Below are positions 1 to 9,556 of a DNA stretch of 64,000 nucleotides, in pieces. Position numbers and translations under genes: made by a program. The stretch's first letter is position 1, and the number at the start of each line of letters is the position of its first letter. The notes under the pieces are model-generated. The model saw only the letters and a program-made list of their open reading frames with translations, did no database searches and had not been told where the DNA came from. Origin of the DNA: Opitutaceae bacterium (lineage in GTDB: Bacteria; Verrucomicrobiota; Verrucomicrobiia; Opitutales; Opitutaceae); the NCBI GenBank assembly GCA_003164715.1, contig PLTZ01000054.1:39882-103881 (forward strand). Direction: 5' to 3'.

Positions 1-1623
1 GTTTCGGCCTTCTCCAGGGCTTCGATTGAGGACATCGCCGCCGCGGTCCCATCGGCGGCCGCTGCAAGGATCGTGCGCGAGCGGCCCGCCGATTGGGCGG
101 GTGCCATGGGACCGCTGCGCCTGCGGTTCCGGCTTCGCCCGCCCGGGCCGGGTTTCTTTGCGAGCCAACCTCTGCTCGGCATTGGGGGGCCAAACTCGAG
201 CGACATGCTTTATGTTGAACAGGGTGCGGGAGGGGGTTTTCGGATCGGCTACGATAGCCGCGGCCGCGCCCTGCTGCTCTCCGAGCCGATGTCCCCTTCA
301 GCGAGCGGTTGGGAAAGCATGGATGTCTGGATTGGCTCCCTGCTTCCCGCTTCCGGCGCCCCCGTCTTCTCGCGTTTCAAGGGGCTCGAGAGGATGCGCA
401 GCATGATTGACATTCGGGTGAACGGAGAGCCGGCGCTGCTCGCAGAGAGGCCGTTTGCGCCTGTCAACCCCAAGTGGATCGCGCTCGGCGAGAACACCAT
501 CGCCTGCTCCCTTTGCGGCGTGCATTTCCAGGGCGACATGCCTTCCGTGCGCGCGATAGGGCCGGAAAACCTGCCGGCATTCGGGACGCGTCTGGGCGAG
601 ATGCTGGACAACCCGGACGACGCATGGTGCGGGCACACCGGCCCGCTAAGGCTCAGGGTCCGATTCCCAACCGGTCTGGCGGGCGAGACCGAGCCGCTGC
701 TCGTGTCGGGCTCCACAGGAGCCGGGGATGCCCTGTCCGTCCGTTATGACGACGACAGCCACCTGCGGTTCCTCTTTGAGCACTCGCGAGGCGAGGCGGT
801 TGTGTCGGAACCCGTGACGATCCGGCCCGGTGAAATGAACGAGGTCCTCCTGAGCACCGGGGCGCTCATGCCTCCTGAGGGGGCGCGGCTTTACGAGGAC
901 TCGCCCGACCTTCTCAGGCTTCGCGCCCTCGCCGAGGTTGCCGTGAACGGCCGGCCCGTCCTTCTGGCGTGGCAGGCGCCGCATCCCTGCGACGCCCGGC
1001 AGGTGGAGCTTGGAGCGAACAATATCGGGGTCGGCGCATCGGGGCCGCGCTTTCACGGGGAGATTGGCGCGCTCTCGATCGCCCGGCCGGCGGACGCCTT
1101 CGAGCAGGGGGCCCTCGACCCCCGCTTGGCGAGGCCGGGATGGGAGGGCTACCCGGGCCCCTTGCGGCTCAAGTTTTCCGTGCGCGAGGAAAGGCCTGGA
1201 CTAGGACAGCCCATCATCACCACGGGCGTTCCGGGTGGCGGGGACTTCATCTTCCTCGACTTCGGGACCGACGGGCTTGCCCGCATCGTGCTCGATCACT
1301 GGGGCTCGGCGCCGGTGCGATCGGCCGGATTCACGCTGCCGCCCGGGGGATGGCATGAACTCACCATGAGCTTTGGTGGGCTCTTTCCGCCGCCGCAGTG
1401 CGCTCTGTACGAACGCCAGCCCGAGCTTCTGAAGCTGCGCTCGATACTGGTCATCCTCGTGGACGGGCGCCGGGTTCTGTCATCAGCCGAACCGAGCCAC
1501 CTGACGCCTGCGGCGCGGATAATCCTCGGGGCCAATCTGATCGGGGGCTCCAGCACCGGGCCTCTTTTCGGGGGAAGCATCACCGAGGTTGAGCAGGCGC
1601 CGCTCGAGACCGTGAGGCCTTAG
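1..1623 (+). CDS. Triple beta-repeat protein, 5'-truncated by the window edge
   Basis: The frame is open from base 1, so the true start lies outside; a GTG at 73 is the first possible internal start. The visible protein is one unit repeated three times, at about 109-579, 640-1080 and 1156-1620. Each copy opens with GPLRL, continues to P-[LI]-[LI]-x-[TS]-G or a close variant, has a central strand such as 'ARIVLDHWGSAPV', a strand ending VNG or VDG, and closes with a segment like 'LGANLIGGSSTGPLFGGSI'. The pattern resembles LamG/concanavalin-like beta-sandwiches, but that fold is my inference. The same unit occurs at the C termini of the next two membrane proteins, so this protein is probably the C-terminal tail of a third relative whose membrane part lies upstream. 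It ends 51 bases before the next gene on the same strand. Confidence 0.75.
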   Translation, partial: VSAFSRASIEDIAAAVPSAAAARIVRERPADWAGAMGPLRLRFRLRPPGPGFFASQPLLGIGGPNSSDMLYVEQGAGGGFRIGYDSRGRALLLSEPMSPSASGWESMDVWIGSLLPASGAPVFSRFKGLERMRSMIDIRVNGEPALLAERPFAPVNPKWIALGENTIACSLCGVHFQGDMPSVRAIGPENLPAFGTRLGEMLDNPDDAWCGHTGPLRLRVRFPTGLAGETEPLLVSGSTGAGDALSVRYDDDSHLRFLFEHSRGEAVVSEPVTIRPGEMNEVLLSTGALMPPEGARLYEDSPDLLRLRALAEVAVNGRPVLLAWQAPHPCDARQVELGANNIGVGASGPRFHGEIGALSIARPADAFEQGALDPRLARPGWEGYPGPLRLKFSVREERPGLGQPIITTGVPGGGDFIFLDFGTDGLARIVLDHWGSAPVRSAGFTLPPGGWHELTMSFGGLFPPPQCALYERQPELLKLRSILVILVDGRRVLSSAEPSHLTPAARIILGANLIGGSSTGPLFGGSITEVEQAPLETVRP

Positions 1624-1674
1624 CGCGCACGCGGTCCAAAAATCCTCGCCAAACCTGGCGGTAGACGGGTTACA

Positions 1675-4458
1675 GTGGCCGGAATGGTCGGTTTCCTCGC
1701 TCTCCTTGGGGTTCCGCTGCTTGCGGGCCTCGGTGCCTGTCTTTGGCCCCACCGCAAGTCGCCGGCCGAGCGCAGGGAGATCACCTCAGTCTTCGTCCTC
1801 CTGCTTGCTGTCGGCCTCTTCATCGCCGGGCCCTTCCTCACGACCTCCGGCATAGGAACGGGCGAGGCCATCAATTACAGCCTGAGCACGGCGGACTTCG
1901 CCACCCAGGCGAGGGCCGGGGTGTACCCGCCGCTGGTCGGTCAGAGCGAGTACGCCTTCAACGGGCGGATTCATCCCTTAAGGACCGCCCCCTACATCGG
2001 GCACCTGGCCGGGCTGATCGATCTCCTCACCGGACGCAGGCTTAACTTCTGGGCGATCCAGAACCTGGAACTCTCCGCAAGCCTGATCGCCGCGGTCTTC
2101 AGCATGTACGTATGCCTGCGCAGGGCCACCCCGGCGTCCCGTTACACGGCGGCCGTCCTGGCGGCGTGCTACGGGCTGGCTCCCGGGGTTCTCTCGGTCG
2201 TGTACGCCATGGACCTTTACATGACCGCCATGACGCTCCCGTGGGTCCCTGTGGTCCTGTGCGGGGCGATCGGCCTGCAGAAGCGGTGCGGCTTTGAGGA
2301 GGTCGCGCTCCTGGCGATCGGCCTGGGAGTTTCCTGGGAGGCGCATCCCCCCGTTGCGTTCTGGCTTACGATCGTCAGCGCGCTCGTGCTGCTTCCCCCA
2401 ATCCTCGCCGGGCGGATTCGCGGCCGGCAGTGGCTGTACCTGGCCGCGGGGGCCGTCTTCTGCGGGTGCATTGCCGCCTTTGGATTCATGTCGGCCCTGA
2501 CCGTGAGGAACTACGGTCAGATCACGGAGGTCTCGAGCGTCGAGCTACTCCTCGGCGAGGTCAGGAAGGTCTTCGCGGACTCCCTGCGCCCGGTGAGCCC
2601 GACTGCGAACAGGCTGGGGGACTTCCAGCTCGGGTACCTTTACTGGGCCTTCCTCGCGCTGGCATGCGCCGGGGCGCTCGCGCGGCGAAGGCCGCTCCCG
2701 CTCTGGCTAACGCTCATCACCGGGGTGCTGCTCCTGCTGACGACGCCGGTGCCGTTCCTGACCGAATGGATATGGAAGCATGCGCCGACGATCACGGTGA
2801 CGCTTACCAACCAGTGGCCGATGCAGCGGCTTTACCTGGTCGCCACCGCGCTCATCCTATTCGCGCTTGCGTCCGTCTATCCGCGAATCGGGCCGATCCC
2901 GAAGCAGGCGCGCGACGTCGCGCTTCTCGCCATCCTGGCCGCGGCCGCATGGACCGGGTTCGAGGCCTACCGCTTCGTGGGCCGGGGCTTCTCCTCCCGG
3001 CTTCCCGAAGGCCGCTCGGCGCTCCTTCACCACCCCGAGAACATCAACCTGACGATCGTCTCCTATGCGATCCTCGGGGCGCCCCCCTCCTTCGAGAGTG
3101 GCCCGATGGATCCCGCGATGGAGTTCCGGTTCCTGCGCCGGTTTGACGCCCGCCCGATCGCGGGCAACTGGGAGGCCGCCCTGGCGCAGCCGGGCCCCGT
3201 CCAAAAGGGTACCTTTGAGACGACCACGAGTGCCGAAGGCTCGGTATCGACCGCCCCCAAGCTGGTCCTTGAGCCGGGCCGGCGGTACATCCTTACCGTA
3301 GCCCTTTCGGGGCCGGCGCGCGCCGGGACGCTCCAGCTTTCGGGCGGGTCGCTCTACCGCGAATACCCCGTGCTGCCCGCCGCCTCCTCGTGGGGCTTCG
3401 GGGTTGCGCAGGGGCTCCGGCGCCCCCTCTCGCTCTGGACGGCCGGCAGCCGGCCGGAGGAGATCGAGGTCAGGTTCGCGGATGCGATCGACGGGACCCA
3501 GTTGGGGGACTTTGCCGACTTCACGTTCAAGGAGGTCGACACCCACAGCCTTCCGGTGGTGCTCGAGTCCCTGGTTCCGCTTAAGATGCGGGTTCTGGCG
3601 CCCGAGGCCTGCTACCTCGAGACTCCGCGGCTCTTTCTCGAGGGATACCGGGCGACCGTGAACGGCCAGGGCGCCCGCGTTCAGGGGTCGCCGGACGGGC
3701 TCGCGATGTTCGCCGTTCCCGCCGGGGAATCGACCGTGGTCCTGGCCTACGCCGGCCCGGCCTCCCTGCGGGCGGCCTTTGGGATTACGCTCGTCGCCTC
3801 TCTGGTCGCCGCCGCCGTCCTGTTGCTGGTGCTGGTCCCGGAGCTGGAGCCCTTGCTTCGCAGGATTAAGGGCCTCCTCGGAAGGGCCGCCTCCTTCACC
3901 CTGCGGCGGGGCTGGCAGCTGGCCCTTGTTGCGCTCGTCCTTGCCGCCCTCGCAGCCGGCATTCGCCTCTGGCGGGCGAGCTGCCCGCAGGCTGGAGCGT
4001 TGCACGTCCGCCTTGTCCTTCCGCGAGGGCAGACGGGCCGCCAGCAGCCCGTGCTCGTGACCGGCAGGAAGTCGGCGGGGACCTTCGTGTACCTGGTCTA
4101 CCAGGATGCGACCCATGTGAAGGTGGGCGTCGATGTATGGGGGGTGCTCGGGTACCAGTCGGAGCCCGTCGAGGTCGACTATTTTGCAGAGCAGGATCTC
4201 GTCATCTCGACCGGGGCCCTTTACCCCGAGGGAAATCCCGCCCTGAGCGGCCTAGAGCCCGCGGCGCTCGCCGACCTGCGCGGGCACATCCGGGTGGACC
4301 TGAACGGCCGCAGGGTGGTCGACAAGGCCGTCCAGGACTTCCCCAGCGCTCCAGGGGAAATCGACATTGGGCGGAGCCGGATCGGCGGCTCAAACTGTGA
4401 GCCGAGGTTCACCGGGACAATCCTCGCCGCCGAGCGCCTGAAGGTTCCTGGGCGCTGA
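1675..4458 (+). CDS. Polytopic membrane protein, GT-C-like, with one C-terminal beta repeat
   Basis: The 927-residue protein starts at GTG 1675 (ATG 1684 is an alternative). Its first two thirds alternate hydrophobic helices with loops, typical of GT-C glycosyltransferases and YfhO-like proteins. The first outer loop contains 'GIGTGEAINYS', matching 'GSGDAQWYT' and 'GGVDARWYT' in the two paralogues at 4465-8598 and 12198-14705; an acidic residue here is catalytic in known GT-C enzymes. Other shared blocks are 'VGQSEYAFNG', 'QWPMQRLYLV' and 'YLETPRLFLEGYRATVNG'. A beta-rich region follows, then two more membrane segments, and residues from about 773 on (nt 3991-4440) form one copy of the repeat seen three times in the preceding protein. 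Role in transferring or modifying envelope glycans is inferred. It converges on the next gene with only 6 bases between stop codons. Confidence 0.75.
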   Translation: MAGMVGFLALLGVPLLAGLGACLWPHRKSPAERREITSVFVLLLAVGLFIAGPFLTTSGIGTGEAINYSLSTADFATQARAGVYPPLVGQSEYAFNGRIHPLRTAPYIGHLAGLIDLLTGRRLNFWAIQNLELSASLIAAVFSMYVCLRRATPASRYTAAVLAACYGLAPGVLSVVYAMDLYMTAMTLPWVPVVLCGAIGLQKRCGFEEVALLAIGLGVSWEAHPPVAFWLTIVSALVLLPPILAGRIRGRQWLYLAAGAVFCGCIAAFGFMSALTVRNYGQITEVSSVELLLGEVRKVFADSLRPVSPTANRLGDFQLGYLYWAFLALACAGALARRRPLPLWLTLITGVLLLLTTPVPFLTEWIWKHAPTITVTLTNQWPMQRLYLVATALILFALASVYPRIGPIPKQARDVALLAILAAAAWTGFEAYRFVGRGFSSRLPEGRSALLHHPENINLTIVSYAILGAPPSFESGPMDPAMEFRFLRRFDARPIAGNWEAALAQPGPVQKGTFETTTSAEGSVSTAPKLVLEPGRRYILTVALSGPARAGTLQLSGGSLYREYPVLPAASSWGFGVAQGLRRPLSLWTAGSRPEEIEVRFADAIDGTQLGDFADFTFKEVDTHSLPVVLESLVPLKMRVLAPEACYLETPRLFLEGYRATVNGQGARVQGSPDGLAMFAVPAGESTVVLAYAGPASLRAAFGITLVASLVAAAVLLLVLVPELEPLLRRIKGLLGRAASFTLRRGWQLALVALVLAALAAGIRLWRASCPQAGALHVRLVLPRGQTGRQQPVLVTGRKSAGTFVYLVYQDATHVKVGVDVWGVLGYQSEPVEVDYFAEQDLVISTGALYPEGNPALSGLEPAALADLRGHIRVDLNGRRVVDKAVQDFPSAPGEIDIGRSRIGGSNCEPRFTGTILAAERLKVPGR

Positions 4459-4464
4459 GGGCCG

Positions 4465-7400
4465 CTACCTGCCGGGCGCAGGGGGAAGCACCGGGCCCGC
4501 GCGTTCGGCAAAGATGACGGTCCCGCTGAACTCGGGATCGGACGTGGAGCCCCCGATCGGGTTCCGCGCAACCGCGACCTCGCCGGGGGCGGACGGGTAG
4601 GTGGCCTTCTGCAGGGAGAGGACGACCTTCCCGTCGAGCCGAACATCAACCTGTCCCGCGAGGCGGCGGCGCAGGCTCGGGTCGAGCCCGCGCCACGCCT
4701 GGTCATCGTCGGCCCCGGGAAACAGCGAGCCCATGCTGATCCAGATCTCATGGGGGGCGCCGTAGTCGACAGCGATCGGAGCACTCAATCCACCACCGAC
4801 CGCCCAGTGGTCGAAACCAAGGCGCACATGAGCGTCGTCTGCGTACACCACGTAGACAAAGTCCCCGGCGCCCGTGTGCCCCGTAGAGAGCAGAGGCTCC
4901 TGGCGGCCGGGCTTGCGCGGCGGGAACCTGACGACCAGGTGAACCGGACCGCTTGTCTCGGGCTCGTCGCTCGCCTTTGCCATGTGGGTTCTCAGCTCCA
5001 CGTCCATCTGCGGCCCGGTGAAGCGCGCGTCGACCCCGGGCGCCTTGAAGATGTTGAGCCCCGAGACGACGACCGGCGGCTCGGGCGCCGGAATGCTCTG
5101 ATGTCCGATCACATGGACCCCGTCGAACTCGCAGGCCACGTCGAAGCTCGCCGGGACGTCGGGCGCCTCCCCGGTGATGAAGTCCACCTCATGGGCCGCC
5201 TTAGGATCGTAGGCGACCTCCGCAGACTTGGCCGGCACGCCGCCAGGTCCCCAGCAGGTGAGCCGAATCCTGCCCGCGGCAAGGTAGGTGACGTAGCACA
5301 CCCGCCGATTCGGTCCCGAGGACACCGACAGGAGGGGCTCGCTCCGTCCCGAGGCTTCCCGGGGAAAGACGAGGCGCATATGCGTGTGGCGCCCCGACGG
5401 CAGCGCGAACGTCCTCGGCGTCGCAAGGCGCTCCACCTTCAGGATTTCGCCCATGAATTTTCCGTCCGAAGTGGATCCAAACGGCGCCTCGCCCGCCAGC
5501 ACCTGGGATGGGGTTGTCTCATAGGCGTAGGCCGGGGAGTCGATCGCCACGCGGCCATTGAGCTCCACCCGGATCTCGCCGCGCAGGCGCTCCGCCTCCG
5601 AGGGCTGGAGCGCCTTGACCTTCGGGTTGGAAAGCGGGAAGAGCGCGCTGTCCGAGACGACCAGCGACTGGGGCCGGCCGTAGGGCACCTCCAGGGGGGC
5701 GCTCTGGAAGAGCGTACCCCAGACGTCCGCTTCGACGCGAACGTGGTCCCTGTCGAGGAGGCTGATCGAGACCACGGTTCCGGCCCCGGCCTGACCCGTC
5801 GTGAGAATGGGCTGGGTGAAGCCGAGGAGGCCGGCTGGGCGGGTGAACTCCACCCGAATCGGGCCTACGGCCTCGAGCGAGGCCGCGTGCAAGGCCCGCA
5901 CATATAGGGCGATCGTGAGCGCCGCGGCGGCCGCCGCCACGGCGAGAGTCGCCAGCTTGCGTCTCTTTGCGAAGGCAACGGGTGCGAGCGTGGCATCAAG
6001 CAAGAGGCCGAGCCACCTCGGGGTCCTCAGCCAGCCAAACCGGAGCCTCGAGCCGCCCGACCACAAGACGAGCTGCCAAAAGGCACCCGCGCCGAGCCCT
6101 GCCCAGCCGAGGGCGCCGATCCAGAATGTCGCCGTGAGGCCGAACGGGGGCGAATACGTCAGGGTCACGTAGCTCACCCCGGCGCCCACCGGGATCATCA
6201 CGAGGTTCTCCGGGGAGCGGATCGCGGCGGTCCAGCGCCCGTTGACGGTGGCCCGCCATCCCTTAAGCCACATGCGCGGGGTCTCCAGGTAGGCGGTCCG
6301 GGGAGCGGTCACGCGGGCCCGGTACGGGATCCACGACTCGACGCAGATCGGCAGGCGGTCACGCTCGTACGCATAGAGCCAGAAGCGGCCGAACGGGAGG
6401 TTCTCCCCCGCGTAGCGCGGCGCGATGAACATGCCGGTCGGCTCCACGGGTCCCGGCTCGTTCACGACCAAGGGGAAGACGCGGCTGCTCATGGGGCCCG
6501 AGCCGAACGCAAGCGAGGGGCCCCGGCGCGCGGCTCCCGAGCCGGAATCCGGCAGCATGTACTCCCGGAACATGCTGCGGGTCTCGAGCTGAAGGAAACC
6601 CTCGACGCCCGGCTGGGCGAAGTCGAGGCGCAGCGCGTAACGCCGGCCCGGCTCCAGCAGCAGGCCAGGCTTGAGCCGGTAGTACCCGCTGTTCGTGACG
6701 CTCGTTCCCGTCCACGCCCCCGATTGCACCAGCTGGGAGCCGGAGTCCGCGACCCCGGGATGGCCCTCGGCCGGCGCCGCGTAGTCGGCGTTGCTGACGA
6801 AGGCCTCCATGGTGCGGACATCCAGGAGGCGGTTCTCCAGCCACGGGTCCATGTAGGCGTGGCTGAAGTACGACGGGGTGTAACTGAAGGAGGAGTAAGC
6901 GTACCGCGAAAGCCGCAGGTTGTCCAAACCCTCCGCGACCCTCGTGTCCTCGGGGGTGGACCGCATGGGGTAGATGACCCTCTCCATCCGGTACGCCTCC
7001 CGGCCGGACCAGGCGATCGCGCACGCGAAGAACGCGAGGAGCGCCGCATAAGGCCCCCTTCTCGAGCCGATGCCGCGGGAAGCGATCACGATGGCGGCCG
7101 TGAAGACGATCAGCGCCGACCAGACCAGAAACAGGCGCTGCATGGGCCAGATGTTCTGGATGGTCACAAACCAGCCCGGAAGATGGGACCAGATGGCGTT
7201 CGTGAGCCACGGGACGGGCAGCTCGACCGGGATGATCAGGATTGTCGCCGCGGCAAAGCCCCACGCAACGCGCGGTCGCGGTCCCGCCATGAGGCACAGG
7301 GAGACTAGGAGGGTCCCGAGGAGGGCGTAGCCCAGTTGGTAGTCGGCGAGGCCCGGCTTGTCCGGGTTTATCGGCATAAAGTTCGCCGGGAAGTTGGCGT

Positions 7401-8598
7401 AGATGACCTCCGCCGCCACCACCCCGGAGGCCTGGCTCTTGATCTGGTTGTCGAGCGTGAGCACCGAGACAAACGGCTCGGAGCCCAGGATCAGGAATGC
7501 CGCCGCGAGGAAGGCCGCGAGCCTGAACTCCCTCGACCACGGGCGCCGCCTGACGAAGGCGGGCATGTACAGGCATGCCGCGATGATCGTCAGCCAGAGC
7601 GCGATTGGCGAATGGCAGATCCATGACCCCGCAAGGCCGGCGGCGATCCAGAGCCGGCCCCAGCGGTCCCCCTTCTGCCAGACGCGCCAGCAGCCGTGCA
7701 GCGTGAGCGGCACGAACGGGAGCGCCATGAAGGTCATGAACTGGTCGCCGATCATCGGCGGCGCGAGGACGCCGGGCCCGGTGATCCAGAGGACCGCGAG
7801 GGCACACGCGGCCCACGGGGCGCTCCGGAGGATCGACCGAAGGCAGGCGTACGCCGAATAGGCGCCGATGATGGCCGTCACGGCCAGCTCCGCGTTGCGC
7901 AGCGCCGTGACCTCGAGGGACCGCAGGGTCAGGAGGTCCAGGACGGCGCCCGCGTACTGGAAGCCGGGTGCGTAGCGAAGGGGGGAGACGGCGCCGTTGA
8001 ACGCGTAGGCGCTCTGGCCGACCCAGACGGGAAACACGCCTGAGCGCAGCTGGGTGATGAAGTCGCCGAGCATGGTCGTGTACCATTGGGCGTCCCCGGA
8101 GCCGATCGCGCCGCTGTAGTAGAACGGCGTCATGACAAGCGTCGCCGCGGCTCCGAGCGCGATCCACCGGAGCACCTCCTGCGAACGGCCTGAACCGCCG
8201 GAGGCGGCGCCAAAATAGACACTCCTCATGAGCCAGATGAGGCCGCCCGCCGCGGCTCCGAGCCAGAGGCCCTCGCCTCTGCTCACGTGGAGCCAGCTGC
8301 CGACCCAGGGGATGCAGGCGAGCGCCGCCAGGGCCGCGCCGACCCCCGCCGCCTTGAGAAGCGCCAGGGCGGGGCGCCCCGGCGACGCCCGGTGCGCACG
8401 AAAGGCAAACGCGAGGAGCGGCGCCGCGAGGGCCGGCCCCAGCACCCGGGGCCAGGGGATCCCCGCGTGGTCCCCGAAACTCTGCAGGGCATACCAGAGC
8501 CACGCGGCGATCGCGGCGTCGCCCAGCATGACTGCGGCCACCGCGAGTCCGTCCCGACGCTTGAGTGGCTCGCCCTGCGAGACGTCGTGGTCCATCAT
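4465..8598 (-). CDS. Large polytopic membrane protein, GT-C-like, with three C-terminal beta repeats
   Basis: I place the start at the double ATG 8598/8595, 16 bases after the stop of the upstream glycosyltransferase; longer readings overlap that gene. This gives 1377 residues. The N-terminal 600 or so residues carry many membrane helices and the loop motif 'GSGDAQWYTTMLGDF', with the conserved Asp expected of a GT-C enzyme. 'SPIALWLTI', 'WPMQRLFLV' and 'YLETPRMWLKGWRATVNG' are shared with its paralogues at 1675-4458 and 12198-14705. After a pair of helices near residue 860-930 come three copies of the beta repeat, beginning near 5866 ('GPIRVEFTRP'), 5383 ('MRLVFPREASGRSEP') and 4950 ('GPVHLVVRFPPRKPGRQEP'). 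The middle copy is the most divergent. It is last in a minus-strand operon. The substrate cannot be read from sequence. Confidence 0.75.
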   Translation of the reverse strand: MMDHDVSQGEPLKRRDGLAVAAVMLGDAAIAAWLWYALQSFGDHAGIPWPRVLGPALAAPLLAFAFRAHRASPGRPALALLKAAGVGAALAALACIPWVGSWLHVSRGEGLWLGAAAGGLIWLMRSVYFGAASGGSGRSQEVLRWIALGAAATLVMTPFYYSGAIGSGDAQWYTTMLGDFITQLRSGVFPVWVGQSAYAFNGAVSPLRYAPGFQYAGAVLDLLTLRSLEVTALRNAELAVTAIIGAYSAYACLRSILRSAPWAACALAVLWITGPGVLAPPMIGDQFMTFMALPFVPLTLHGCWRVWQKGDRWGRLWIAAGLAGSWICHSPIALWLTIIAACLYMPAFVRRRPWSREFRLAAFLAAAFLILGSEPFVSVLTLDNQIKSQASGVVAAEVIYANFPANFMPINPDKPGLADYQLGYALLGTLLVSLCLMAGPRPRVAWGFAAATILIIPVELPVPWLTNAIWSHLPGWFVTIQNIWPMQRLFLVWSALIVFTAAIVIASRGIGSRRGPYAALLAFFACAIAWSGREAYRMERVIYPMRSTPEDTRVAEGLDNLRLSRYAYSSFSYTPSYFSHAYMDPWLENRLLDVRTMEAFVSNADYAAPAEGHPGVADSGSQLVQSGAWTGTSVTNSGYYRLKPGLLLEPGRRYALRLDFAQPGVEGFLQLETRSMFREYMLPDSGSGAARRGPSLAFGSGPMSSRVFPLVVNEPGPVEPTGMFIAPRYAGENLPFGRFWLYAYERDRLPICVESWIPYRARVTAPRTAYLETPRMWLKGWRATVNGRWTAAIRSPENLVMIPVGAGVSYVTLTYSPPFGLTATFWIGALGWAGLGAGAFWQLVLWSGGSRLRFGWLRTPRWLGLLLDATLAPVAFAKRRKLATLAVAAAAAALTIALYVRALHAASLEAVGPIRVEFTRPAGLLGFTQPILTTGQAGAGTVVSISLLDRDHVRVEADVWGTLFQSAPLEVPYGRPQSLVVSDSALFPLSNPKVKALQPSEAERLRGEIRVELNGRVAIDSPAYAYETTPSQVLAGEAPFGSTSDGKFMGEILKVERLATPRTFALPSGRHTHMRLVFPREASGRSEPLLSVSSGPNRRVCYVTYLAAGRIRLTCWGPGGVPAKSAEVAYDPKAAHEVDFITGEAPDVPASFDVACEFDGVHVIGHQSIPAPEPPVVVSGLNIFKAPGVDARFTGPQMDVELRTHMAKASDEPETSGPVHLVVRFPPRKPGRQEPLLSTGHTGAGDFVYVVYADDAHVRLGFDHWAVGGGLSAPIAVDYGAPHEIWISMGSLFPGADDDQAWRGLDPSLRRRLAGQVDVRLDGKVVLSLQKATYPSAPGEVAVARNPIGGSTSDPEFSGTVIFAERAGPVLPPAPGR

Positions 8599-8614
8599 TT
8601 GTGGTCCGCCGGAC

Positions 8615-9556
8615 TCACAGATTGATTCGCCTCTCGATGATGTAACGCGGGCGCCCCCGCGCCTCGTCGAGTGTCCGCCAGAGATACTCGCCGAGGACGC
8701 CCAGCATGATGAGCTGAACCCCTGAGACAATGAGGAGCACGCACATGAGCGACGACCAGCCCTGAACCGGGCTGCCGAGCAGGAGGGCGCGGATCGCGAT
8801 CACCGCGGCGTACACGAAGCCGCTGAGCGCAAACAGGACCCCGCAGGCCGACGCGAGGCGCACCGGCGCATAGGAGAAGCTCACGAACGAGTCGACCGCC
8901 AGCTTGAGCTTCTTGCGCAGGGTCCATTTTGAGCGGCCGCTAAGCCGCGCGGCCTTGTCGTAGACGATGGATTCCTGGTCGAACCCCATCCACTGGATGA
9001 GGGAGAGGAGCGACGTGTGCTTCTCCGGGGCGGCGCGCAGCTCGTCGATCAGCCTGCGGTCGACCAGGAGGAAGTCGGCGCCCCTCGACGGGGGCTCCAC
9101 CTCGGAAAACCGGCGCATCAGGTGGTAGTACAGGCGCGAGAGGAGCCTAGTCGGTAGGGACTCCCCGCGGCGCTCCCCGCGGATCGCCCACACCACCTTG
9201 GCGCCGCTCCGCCATTTTGCGACCAGTTCGGGGATCACCTCCGGGGGGTCCTGGAGGTCGGCCGCGAGGATGACTGCGGCGGCGCCCCCGCAGTGTTCGA
9301 GACCGGCCGTGAAGGCCTTGTGACTTCCGAAGTTCTTCGAGAACCGCAGCACCTTGACGCGCGGGTCCTTTGCCGCCAGCTCCGCCAGGACCCGGGCCGT
9401 CCCGTCGCGGGAATGGTCGTCGACAAAGATGAACTCCGGCTCTAGCTCGAGCGCGGGCCAATCGATGGCGCACAGCCGCTCGTAGAGCGCCGGAAGGTTC
9501 CTCTCCTCGTTGAACGCGGCGACGACGACGGAAAACTGGGGATTCTCGGCGCTCAT
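8615..9556 (-). CDS. DPM1/GtrB-type family 2 glycosyltransferase
   Basis: This 313-residue protein is a polyisoprenyl-phosphate sugar transferase of the DPM1/GtrB/ArnC type. The N-terminal GT-A domain shows 'SVVVAAFNEERNLPALYE', 'FVDDHSRDGT' and the acceptor/metal block 'ILAADLQDPPEVIP'. Two hydrophobic helices lie near residues 235-300 and precede the usual basic tail. Such enzymes load a sugar on undecaprenyl phosphate at the inner face of the membrane, which a GT-C enzyme then uses outside; the GT-C-like gene directly downstream fits this pairing. I chose ATG 9556 because it overlaps the stop of the upstream acyltransferase in an ATGA arrangement; an ATG at 9574 is also in frame. Confidence 0.88.
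   Translation of the reverse strand: MSAENPQFSVVVAAFNEERNLPALYERLCAIDWPALELEPEFIFVDDHSRDGTARVLAELAAKDPRVKVLRFSKNFGSHKAFTAGLEHCGGAAAVILAADLQDPPEVIPELVAKWRSGAKVVWAIRGERRGESLPTRLLSRLYYHLMRRFSEVEPPSRGADFLLVDRRLIDELRAAPEKHTSLLSLIQWMGFDQESIVYDKAARLSGRSKWTLRKKLKLAVDSFVSFSYAPVRLASACGVLFALSGFVYAAVIAIRALLLGSPVQGWSSLMCVLLIVSGVQLIMLGVLGEYLWRTLDEARGRPRYIIERRINL

Noticed and set aside
2857..4116. Minus-strand frame of 419 codons
   Set aside because: Antisense to the 927-residue membrane protein; Arg/Gly/Pro-rich with no motifs.
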